DNA from: Treponema sp. | GTDB lineage: Bacteria > Spirochaetota > Spirochaetia > Treponematales > Treponemataceae | DNA: 6,972 nucleotides | Reading direction: 5' to 3' | Assembly: GCA_012513125.1 (NCBI GenBank) | Contig: JAAZCS010000259.1 | Location: 1-6,972 of the forward strand | Shown: positions 1 to 4,917 of the stretch, piece by piece | How positions within the stretch are numbered: position 1 is the first letter of the stretch | How the letters are laid out: each line of letters opens with the position of its first letter | Translations under genes and position numbers: made by a program | Notes under the pieces: model-generated | What the model saw: the letters and a program-made list of their open reading frames with translations, nothing else | Database searches by the model: none | Told to the model about the DNA's origin: nothing

Positions 1-725
1 GCACCTGTTTTTTTTCGCCAATCAAATTTAGCAACAAAATTCTCCTCGCCAAAAACATCATCGCACAGAAGTTTCAAATCCGCCTGCTCGTTGTCGTCTA
101 TGCTGATAAAAATCATACCATCATCTTTTAATAATTCTCGTGCAAGCAAAAGTCGCGGGTACATGAACATGAGCCATGCAGAATGACTTGAACTTCCACG
201 GTTTGTCAAATCAAGAACGCGCTCAGCCTCGTCAGATGTAAGATTCAGTTTTTTCTGCAGGTCATCTTTTGAAAAATTAAAATTGTCCTTGTAAACAAAA
301 TTGTCGCTGCCTGTGTTGTATGGCGGGTCAATGTAAATGCACTTTACGCTCTGCTCGTAAGATTTTAGCAAATGCTTGAGCGCATCAATGTTATCACCTG
401 AGATATAAATATTTTTGGAAGTTTTATTTTCTTCTTTTGAATTATGCTTCGTGTCTGGAACAAGGACTGTCTCGCTTTGTAATGATGAAATATAGCGGGC
501 GTATGTTTTGCCAAGAAAATCAAGTCCGTAGCCTTCTTGTATAATGTCGATTTTTGTGTCGATTATCTTTCGTAGTTTTTCAATATCGAACTTTGAGGGA
601 ATTATGTTTCCGCTGTAATCAACTGTCTGCTTTGTAAAACAGCTTGGAAAATGCTCCTGTAGGAACTGAATGTCGTCATCGTGTATGTTTTTTGATTCAT
701 TTGAGTTGATGATGTCTTTTATCAT
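1..725 (-). CDS. mod: Type III restriction-modification DNA methyltransferase (Mod), N-terminal part
   Basis: This frame is open from an ATG at 725 to the window edge, giving 241 residues without a stop; the gene continues to the left. It reads as the N-terminal part of an adenine-N6 methyltransferase of the beta class: catalytic motif IV is DPPYNTGSD at residues 133-141, preceded by NIYISGDNIDALKHLL (about 105-120) and followed by HSAWLMFMYPRLLLARELL (181-199) and GMIFISIDDNE (203-213), an arrangement typical of type III Mod proteins. In this class the AdoMet-binding FxGxG motif and the target recognition domain lie further along, outside the window. Mod methylates one strand of an asymmetric site and also guides the Res helicase-nuclease; a res gene would be expected further left but cannot be seen. 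An AGGGAT sequence at 740-735 is a rather distant ribosome binding site. No simple sequence repeat suggesting phase variation is present in the visible part. A lone (orphan) methyltransferase is possible. Confidence 0.92.
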   Translation of the reverse strand, partial: MIKDIINSNESKNIHDDDIQFLQEHFPSCFTKQTVDYSGNIIPSKFDIEKLRKIIDTKIDIIQEGYGLDFLGKTYARYISSLQSETVLVPDTKHNSKEENKTSKNIYISGDNIDALKHLLKSYEQSVKCIYIDPPYNTGSDNFVYKDNFNFSKDDLQKKLNLTSDEAERVLDLTNRGSSSHSAWLMFMYPRLLLARELLKDDGMIFISIDDNEQADLKLLCDDVFGEENFVAKFDWRKKTG

Positions 726-857
726 GATGGAAATATCCCTGAAAAACGAAAATTATCCACTTTTATATACTAATGGACTATTATCTATTTTATAGCAGAA
801 ATGAACTTTATTCCACATTCAAATGAAAAATAGTTAATTTTCCACAATTCTATCTTT
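726..857. promoter_or_regulatory. Divergent intergenic region between mod and the XRE regulator
   Basis: This very AT-rich 132-base gap lies between two divergently transcribed genes, so it must hold both promoters if each gene is transcribed on its own. Several -10-like strings (for example TATAAA on the minus strand near 793) are visible but none has a convincing -35 partner, so no promoter is called. A short inverted repeat, CTATC at 850-854 and GATAG at 861-865, spans the start codon of the XRE gene and could be a half-site pair or a small start-codon hairpin. It would be the natural place for the XRE protein to bind, by inference only. Confidence 0.35.
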
Positions 858-1220
858 ATGGATAGTTTTTGGGAAAATGTTGCTGCCGAATTAGATTATT
901 TAGAAATGACAAATAAATCTCTTGCTGAAAAAGTTGGAATTACTGCATCTGGAATTGGAAAAGGGCAAAAAAACGGTTCCTGTCCTTCCGACGAAACCGC
1001 CATCAGAATTGCCCACGTTCTAAACGTAAGCGTGGAATATCTTGTAAACGGAACAAACACTACCAGCAAAAAGGGCAATAGTCAGAAAGAAGCCGAACAA
1101 ATCAGGCTATACAAAAAATACAAGGAGCTGATTGATTTTGCGGAAAGTTTGCCGCCTGCAAAACAGGAGCTTGTCCGCCAGACGATTGGCAATCTTAAGG
1201 AATGGGAGAAGACGGAATAG
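858..1220 (+). CDS. XRE-family helix-turn-helix transcriptional regulator
   Basis: A 120-residue protein with one HTH_3-type DNA-binding domain at about residues 5-65: SLAEKVGITASGIGK supplies the two central helices and ETAIRIAHVLNVSVEYLVNG is the typical closing helix of phage-repressor-like XRE folds. The C-terminal 45 residues (about 76-117) are charged and predicted helical, perhaps a dimerisation segment; there is no peptidase or ligand domain. The ATG at 858 is kept because the HTH begins within the first ten residues, but no Shine-Dalgarno sequence precedes it, so translation may be weak or the transcript leaderless. It is divergent from mod, so it could act as a controller of the restriction-modification genes, and it lies 56 bases before the XRE-ImmA gene, which has its own promoter. 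Small XRE proteins are also common as antitoxins or phage repressors, so the target is unknown. Confidence 0.85.
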   Translation: MDSFWENVAAELDYLEMTNKSLAEKVGITASGIGKGQKNGSCPSDETAIRIAHVLNVSVEYLVNGTNTTSKKGNSQKEAEQIRLYKKYKELIDFAESLPPAKQELVRQTIGNLKEWEKTE

Positions 1221-1228
1221 GAAGTTTA

Positions 1229-1265
1229 GTTTACAAAACTACATAATTATGTTATATTTGTAAAC
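1229..1265. repeat. Inverted repeat, probable operator of the XRE-ImmA/PIN operon
   Basis: Perfect 9-bp arms, GTTTACAAA at 1229-1237 and TTTGTAAAC at 1257-1265, flank a central 10-bp perfect palindrome CATAATTATG at 1242-1251. The three parts are nearly symmetric about one centre (offset by a single base). The element contains the complete -35 and -10 boxes of the downstream operon, so a protein bound here would exclude RNA polymerase. The obvious candidate is the XRE domain of the gene starting at 1277, acting as autorepressor; the small XRE protein encoded just upstream is the alternative. Confidence 0.75.
1230..1258 (+). promoter_or_regulatory. Sigma70-type promoter of the XRE-ImmA/PIN operon
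   Basis: TTTACA at 1230-1235 and TATATT at 1253-1258 are separated by exactly 17 bases, each one mismatch from the consensus. Transcription would begin near 1265, leaving a leader of about 12 bases that contains the ribosome binding site AAGGAG (1266-1271), five bases before the ATG at 1277. The promoter is entirely nested in an inverted repeat. Confidence 0.75.
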
Positions 1266-1276
1266 AAGGAGTATTT

Positions 1277-2335
1277 ATGAATAATTCAGAAATATTCGCA
1301 GCACGACTTAAAAACGCTCGCGTCATGAAAGGATTTTCCATGGATGAACTTGTTTCTAAACTGGGAAATACTATTTCCAAGATGACTATTTCTAAATATG
1401 AAAAATGTCAGCTTGCTCCAAATAGTTCAATTATTATCTCGCTTGCAAAGACTCTAAATCAACCTGTAGACTATTTCTTTAGACCGTTCACTATGAAAAT
1501 TGATTCAATAAGATTTAGAAAATTAAAAAGCCGACTTTCGGCAAAAGATGAAAAAAGCATTAAAGAGAATATTGCGGATCTTATTGAAAGATATATTAAT
1601 ATAGAAGAAGTTTGTACTGCATCGGTAAAATTCGAGTCTCCTTTTGATGATGAGATTTTTTCTTTTGAGCAAATAAAAAAATCCGCTATTTTATTAAGGA
1701 AAAAATGGAATATAGGTACCGATGGCATTGTAAACGTTATTGATTTACTTGAAGAACATGGCATAAAAGTTTTGGAAATTGAAGCGCCTGAATCTTTTGA
1801 TGGTCTTAGTTCTTTAGTAAATAATTTATATCCAGTAATTGTACTAAATAAAAATTTTCAATCTGAGCGTAAACGCTTTACTGTTTTGCATGAGCTTAGT
1901 CATTTAATTTTTAGTTTTGCAAAATCGGTTAACGAAAATGAAGAGGAAAAACTTTGTAATTTATTTGCAAGTGAAATGCTCATTCTTGAATCAGTATTTA
2001 AGAAATTATTCGGTGAATCAAGGCATGATATTTCATATCAGGAACTTAAATCTATTCAGATGCAATACGGTATTTCGTGTGATGCACTTATGTACAAGGC
2101 AAAATCATGCGGATATATTTCGGAGCAAAGATATAAAACTTATTGTATTCAGAAAAACAGAAATCGTGAGTTTAAGAATTTAGTTGAAAAATCAATTTAT
2201 CCAGAAGAGGAATCTACCAGGTTTACTAGGCTTGTTTATAATGCCTTAAGTAATGAGCTGATTACTGTTTCAAAAGCGGCAAGTCTTCTTCATCAAAGTG
2301 TTGAACAGGTAAGAGAGGATTTAGTTCTTGTATGA
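1277..2335 (+). CDS. XRE regulator fused to an ImmA/IrrE-type (M78) metallopeptidase
   Basis: A 352-residue, two-domain protein. Residues about 7-66 form an XRE helix-turn-helix (RLKNARVMKGFSMDELVSKL, then MTISKYEKC and SIIISLAKTLNQPVDYFF). A zinc-peptidase domain of the ImmA/IrrE family (COG2856) follows: HELSH at 205-209 gives two histidine ligands and the catalytic glutamate, and EEEKLCNLFASEML (222-235) matches the downstream helix carrying the third zinc ligand. The last 110 residues are helical and of unknown role. Known relatives act in regulation: ImmA cleaves the ImmR repressor of ICEBs1 and IrrE/PprI cleaves DdrO after DNA damage. Here repressor and protease are one chain, a form often found beside toxin genes. 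It has a strong ribosome binding site and shares ATGA (2332-2335) with the PIN gene, so the two are translationally coupled. I infer that it is the autoregulator and antitoxin-like partner of that module; its substrate is unknown. Confidence 0.92.
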   Translation: MNNSEIFAARLKNARVMKGFSMDELVSKLGNTISKMTISKYEKCQLAPNSSIIISLAKTLNQPVDYFFRPFTMKIDSIRFRKLKSRLSAKDEKSIKENIADLIERYINIEEVCTASVKFESPFDDEIFSFEQIKKSAILLRKKWNIGTDGIVNVIDLLEEHGIKVLEIEAPESFDGLSSLVNNLYPVIVLNKNFQSERKRFTVLHELSHLIFSFAKSVNENEEEKLCNLFASEMLILESVFKKLFGESRHDISYQELKSIQMQYGISCDALMYKAKSCGYISEQRYKTYCIQKNRNREFKNLVEKSIYPEEESTRFTRLVYNALSNELITVSKAASLLHQSVEQVREDLVLV

Positions 2336-2748
2336 TAGAAGATAAAATAGTTGTGAGTGATACAAATATTTTTCTCGATCTTCTTTCCATAAGCTTAATC
2401 AACGATTTTTTTTCTCTTCCATGTAAAATATGTACAACAGATTTTGTAATCAATGAAATAATTAAACCTGATGAATTCAAAAAAATTAGTATGCTTATAA
2501 AAACAATAAAATTAGAAGTAGTATCTTTTGAATTTGATGAATTAGCAAAAATAAATTCCATACAAGATGCGTCATTTACAGATTGTTCTGTTTGGTATTA
2601 TGCAAAGAAAACAAATTCTAGATTACTTACTGGCGATGGAAAACTCCGTAAAGTTGCAGAAAAGGATAATGTCAAAGTCTCTGGAATTCTATATATTTTT
2701 GACAATCTTATTGAATATAAAATTATGGAAAAAGGCAGAGTAATTTAA
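2332..2748 (+). CDS. PIN-domain protein, predicted ribonuclease toxin
   Basis: A 138-residue protein covering one PIN domain and little else. The acidic metal-binding residues are in the expected places: D10 in VVSDTNIFLDLL, E42 in TTDFVINEI, D84 in SFTDCSVWYYAKK and D102 in LLTGDGKLRKVAE. PIN proteins of this size are usually Mg-dependent endoribonucleases, often VapC-type toxins that cleave tRNA or rRNA. The start codon overlaps the stop of the XRE-ImmA gene (ATGA); GAGAGG at 2313-2318 may serve as a weak ribosome binding site, but coupling to the upstream gene is more likely. No VapB-type small antitoxin is present, so the upstream XRE-ImmA protein is the only candidate partner. Toxicity is inferred, not shown; a housekeeping RNA-processing role is less likely in this setting. 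Confidence 0.87.
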   Translation: MIEDKIVVSDTNIFLDLLSISLINDFFSLPCKICTTDFVINEIIKPDEFKKISMLIKTIKLEVVSFEFDELAKINSIQDASFTDCSVWYYAKKTNSRLLTGDGKLRKVAEKDNVKVSGILYIFDNLIEYKIMEKGRVI

Positions 2749-2792
2749 AACCTTTCTAATATGTTAATTGTTTTAGATATTCCTTTACCAAA

Positions 2793-2829
2793 GAACCGCC
2801 TAAATCGGCACTAGAGATTTAGGCGGTTC
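2793..2829. terminator. Bidirectional hairpin between convergent operons
   Basis: A perfect 14-bp stem, GAACCGCCTAAATC (2793-2806) against its complement (2816-2829), with a 9-base loop. It lies in the 104-base gap between the PIN gene (plus strand) and the GNAT gene (minus strand), where a shared terminator is expected. The T-rich tail is imperfect on both sides: on the plus strand six Ts come only at 2840-2845, and on the minus strand the stem is followed by TTTGG. It is therefore a likely but not textbook intrinsic terminator. Confidence 0.6.
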
Positions 2830-2852
2830 ATACATCTAATTTTTTCAACAGC

Positions 2853-3299
2853 TCAAGTATCATTTCTAACAAGTTCTTTCAATGCCTTGTTTCTGTAAAC
2901 CAAATCTGGTCTTGTTGTAAAGCCATGCTTTTCCCAAAAGGAATTTCCTTTGGCGTTTTTTTCAAATACAACAAGAAGCACTTTTGAAATACCTTCTTGC
3001 TTTAGAGCCTCTAGCGCTGTATCTACAAGTTTTGTTCCTATTCCCTGACGCTGAACTTCTTGTGAAACTGTTGTGTGGGAAATAACTCCCCTTCTGCCGT
3101 CATGCCCTGTTAGAATTGCACCTACTATTTTATTTTCACATTCGGCCACAAAACAAGTGTTTGGATTTCTTTTTAGATATTTTCCAATTCCTTCTTTTGA
3201 GTCGTCTACATTGTTCAACCCCATACCGGGAGTTGATGTCCAAAGTTTGTAAAGAGAATCGTAGTCTTCTATTTTCATTTTGCGGATTATTACGTTCAT
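2853..3299 (-). CDS. GNAT-family N-acetyltransferase
   Basis: A 148-residue protein that spans a complete GNAT fold: VIIRKMKIEDYDSLYKLW at the N-terminus, FVAECENKIVGAILTG (about 50-65) as the central strands, the acetyl-CoA pyrophosphate loop QRQGIG (83-88) after SHTTVSQEV, and NAKGNSFWEKHGF (115-127), the usual C-terminal motif. Such enzymes move the acetyl group from acetyl-CoA to an amine on a protein, small molecule or antibiotic; the acceptor here cannot be told. A GTG at 3305 would extend the protein by two residues, but the ribosome binding site GAGAGG (3310-3305) sits five bases before the ATG at 3299, so ATG is preferred. It begins 10 bases after hipA ends and is evidently the third gene of the hipB-hipA operon. 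No DUF1778-type antitoxin accompanies it, so it does not look like a TacAT-type toxin. Confidence 0.92.
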   Translation of the reverse strand: MNVIIRKMKIEDYDSLYKLWTSTPGMGLNNVDDSKEGIGKYLKRNPNTCFVAECENKIVGAILTGHDGRRGVISHTTVSQEVQRQGIGTKLVDTALEALKQEGISKVLLVVFEKNAKGNSFWEKHGFTTRPDLVYRNKALKELVRNDT

Positions 3300-3309
3300 T
3301 TGCACCTCT

Positions 3310-4443
3310 CTATTTTATCCATTCTCCTAGCATATTGTTTAAAATGCATGAAATTTCCATCGCTGTCTCTTTGGCCCAGCTTTCTTTTAGTCCGCTTTTT
3401 TTAGCAACTGAAAGAAGGTTATCGAACGAAGGGGTTTTTCCTTCACCGTCAACAGTTGTTGCGTGTTCTCCGCCTATTGAATTGCTGTAAGTTAAATCAT
3501 AAGCAGGTGCAAATCGCCATTCTTTTTTTTCAAAGTTGTACAGCCATGAAAAGTTTTTTGAATGGTCATCTCGATTATGGGCAAATACATTGAAGCACAT
3601 CAATCGATATAGTTTTTCCAGTTCGGAGAAACTGTTTGTAATTTTCATTGTTAAAAGCATAAGCGTATTGTAATCAAGGTTTGGTATTCTGTGTGACGTT
3701 TCCAAAAGGCCTGATGCTGAAACTACGTGTACTGGCAGCGGATTGCAATCAAACCTTTTTGTTCCAAAATATCCATCACAGATTTCTGAAGGGAACAATT
3801 TGCAGTCCGCCATTTCAATTCCGCATTTTTTTGCACAAAGAAAATATTTGTATTCCTGAACACCAATTTTATCAGAATCAACTGTAGAAGGAAATTTAAC
3901 AATCCACTTTTCATTTTTCATATTCACATTGACTTTTGGTCTTGTTCCACCTGAAGAACCACCTGCTAGAAAAAGAGAATCCAAATCTGAAGAGTTTTTT
4001 GAATTGAGGATATTTTTACATTCGGAAGCTAACTTGTCATAGTCATCTAAGATAGAGTTGGAGATTTCAAGATTTTGTTCAGGCTCGTAAACAAGAGCAC
4101 CTGCACCACTTGAACCAACAATCGCAAGTCTGTCTAAAGCTGTAAGCTCTTCAGCATTTATATGATTTTTTGCAAGAACCCTATCAACAAGCAAACGTCC
4201 CCAGCCGTCAGGAAGACTGTCATTGAACACGCCATATATTCCACCAAACGGCTCCCATTCAGGAATAAAAACTTTCTTTTCAAGTGGCAAAGAAAATGGC
4301 GAAATAGAAAATCCGGTTTTAATCCAAGAATCATCATATTCAAAAGCACAAAGCATTTCTTTGTACAACGCAAGAGTTCCAACTTTTTGCTTGACGTTTC
4401 CACTTCCCGTAAAATAAACGCTCAGGGTTTTAGTTTTGTTCAT
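3310..4443 (-). CDS. hipA: HipA-family serine/threonine kinase toxin
   Basis: A 377-residue protein with an N-terminal HipA coupling domain (about 8-115) and the C-terminal kinase domain. Visible kinase features, numbered from the ATG at 4443: Gly/Ser-rich GSSGAGAL (110-117) and AGGSSGGTRPK (160-170), the ATP-contacting lysine in WIVKFPS (K183), the catalytic loop NRDDHSKNFS with D292 as base, and the metal-binding Asp in PAYDLTYS (D316). In E. coli, HipA phosphorylates glutamyl-tRNA synthetase GltX, stalls translation and promotes persistence; HipA homologues may have other targets. All catalytic residues are present, so it should be active. It is somewhat shorter than E. coli HipA (440 residues). 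A TTG at 4446 could be the start, but GGAG at 4454-4451 is spaced seven bases from the ATG at 4443. The start overlaps the end of hipB by 14 bases, which implies coupling and antitoxin-first expression. Confidence 0.93.
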   Translation of the reverse strand: MNKTKTLSVYFTGSGNVKQKVGTLALYKEMLCAFEYDDSWIKTGFSISPFSLPLEKKVFIPEWEPFGGIYGVFNDSLPDGWGRLLVDRVLAKNHINAEELTALDRLAIVGSSGAGALVYEPEQNLEISNSILDDYDKLASECKNILNSKNSSDLDSLFLAGGSSGGTRPKVNVNMKNEKWIVKFPSTVDSDKIGVQEYKYFLCAKKCGIEMADCKLFPSEICDGYFGTKRFDCNPLPVHVVSASGLLETSHRIPNLDYNTLMLLTMKITNSFSELEKLYRLMCFNVFAHNRDDHSKNFSWLYNFEKKEWRFAPAYDLTYSNSIGGEHATTVDGEGKTPSFDNLLSVAKKSGLKESWAKETAMEISCILNNMLGEWIK

Positions 4444-4708
4444 CAATCAGCTCCTGCAAAGAAGAGAATTGTTTTTTTGAAAACAAACTGTCAAAGTCAT
4501 TTTCACAATCAAGTGCAATGGCGACTTTTATAATAGAAGAAAATGCAATTTCGCCCTTTTGCTCAAACCTTTTGTAAGAGGCAAGACTCATTCCGGCTCT
4601 TTTTGACATTTCATCCTGTGTGAGTTTTTTTTCTTTTCTTCTGGCACGGACTCTTTTGGAAATATCGGCCGTTATTGAGTCTGGGGTCTTTTGTTCAAGA
4701 CTAATCAT
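4430..4708 (-). CDS. hipB: HipB-like XRE antitoxin and operon repressor
   Basis: A 92-residue protein with a helix-turn-helix at about residues 13-75: ISKRVRARRKEKKLTQDEMSKRAGMS is the characteristic first three helices and SLASYKRFEQKGE the recognition helix and turn. It lies directly before hipA and overlaps it, the standard antitoxin-toxin order. HipB proteins form dimers that bind HipA, holding it inactive, and repress the operon by binding palindromes at the promoter. The ATG at 4708 is the only usable start: no in-frame ATG, GTG or TTG exists between it and an upstream stop. It lacks a ribosome binding site and lies seven bases after the -10 box, so the mRNA is probably leaderless. The start codon also overlaps the proximal operator palindrome. 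Confidence 0.92.
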   Translation of the reverse strand: MISLEQKTPDSITADISKRVRARRKEKKLTQDEMSKRAGMSLASYKRFEQKGEIAFSSIIKVAIALDCENDFDSLFSKKQFSSLQELIDEQN

Positions 4709-4726
4709 AGCTAATATATTAGCTAT
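4707..4726. repeat. Proximal hip operator (20-bp perfect palindrome)
   Basis: ATAGCTAATA followed directly by its complement TATTAGCTAT, a gapless 20-bp perfect palindrome that covers the -10 box, the expected transcription start and the first two bases of the hipB start codon. Binding of a HipB dimer here would block both polymerase and, in a leaderless transcript, initiation. It differs from the gapped E. coli hip operator (TATCC-8 bases-GGATA), so specificity has diverged. Confidence 0.8.
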
Positions 4727-4744
4727 TCTGGCTTAAATTGTCAA
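4716..4744 (-). promoter_or_regulatory. hipB promoter, predicted leaderless start
   Basis: On the minus strand a perfect TTGACA (4744-4739) is followed after exactly 17 bases by TAATAT (4721-4716). Seven bases then lead straight to the hipB ATG at 4708, so the expected transcription start coincides with the A of the start codon. The promoter drives hipB, hipA and the acetyltransferase gene, and lies just inside the cassette position that follows the attC site at 4795-4917. Confidence 0.75.
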
Positions 4745-4750
4745 ATTAGA

Positions 4751-4766
4751 ATAATATATTAGCTAT
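4751..4766. repeat. Distal hip operator (partial copy)
   Basis: On the minus strand AATAGCTAATATATTA is repeated exactly here and across the proximal operator; this copy keeps the 10-bp core palindrome TAATATATTA (4752-4761) and one outer arm, while the other arm has diverged. The two dyad centres are 40 bp apart, close to four helical turns, and the pair brackets the -35 box. Two dimers on the same face of the DNA would suit cooperative repression or DNA bending. Confidence 0.65.
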
Positions 4767-4794
4767 TTATTGTTGTTTTGTGGAAAGCATAGAC

Positions 4795-4917
4795 ATATAA
4801 CATTTGCTTAACCTGTATTTTCGCGCCCGAAGGGTTTGGCGCATTTTGTGCGTCAGGAGCGTAGCGACAGCACAAAATGTGACAAAGAAAATATCAGGTT
4901 GAAGCAGTTGTTCTACG
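4795..4917 (-). other. attC recombination site of the chemoreceptor cassette
   Basis: A long imperfect inverted repeat, read in cassette orientation on the minus strand. The left core CGTAGAAC is at 4917-4910 and the right core GTTATAT at 4801-4795 (consensus GTTRRRY with one mismatch). Arms pair as GCTT/AAGC, AACCTG/CAGGTT and TATTTTC/GAAAATA; the arm nearer the gene has two unpaired bases, G4901 and T4894 on the plus strand, matching the extrahelical bases IntI integrases use to recognise folded attC. The centre folds further: CATTTTGTGC/GCACAAAATG (4842-4851, 4870-4879) and GCGCC/GGCGC (4823-4827, 4838-4842). The length of about 120 bases is like Vibrio-type repeats. It starts 5 bases after the chemoreceptor stop codon, as is usual in compact cassettes, and its hairpin may also terminate transcription. 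Confidence 0.78.

Noticed and set aside
1..725. Phase-variable mod gene, as in many type III systems.
   Set aside because: No homopolymer or short tandem repeat long enough for slippage is seen in the visible 241 codons.
753..846. Three DnaA-box-like strings (TTATCCACT at 753, TATTCCACA at 809, TTTTCCACA at 838) hinting at an origin or plasmid replicon.
   Set aside because: Only one fits the loose consensus fully; the DNA is AT-rich, spacing is irregular, and no replication gene or iteron array is nearby.
1251..1258. GTTATATT as the missing 3' attC core of the hipBA cassette (complement of its predicted start).
   Set aside because: It lies within the XRE-ImmA promoter and operator; the sequence beyond is XRE coding sequence with no second core or paired arms.
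2793..2829. The 14-bp hairpin as an attC closing the hipBA-GNAT cassette.
   Set aside because: The stem is perfect with no unpaired bases, and its outer GAAC/GTTC ends do not match the cassette start TTATAT; a terminator explains it better.
3300..3305. GTG at 3305 as start of the acetyltransferase.
   Set aside because: It overlaps the GAGAGG ribosome binding site, which is correctly spaced for the ATG at 3299.
4441..4446. TTG at 4446 as start of hipA.
   Set aside because: The ATG at 4443 is adjacent, a better codon and correctly spaced from GGAG at 4454-4451.
4162..4533. Plus-strand open frame of 123 codons opposite hipA and hipB.
   Set aside because: It is antisense to two clear genes, shows no recognisable domain and crosses their junction; other antisense frames (1471-1764, 2262-2561, 3116-3490) fail in the same way.
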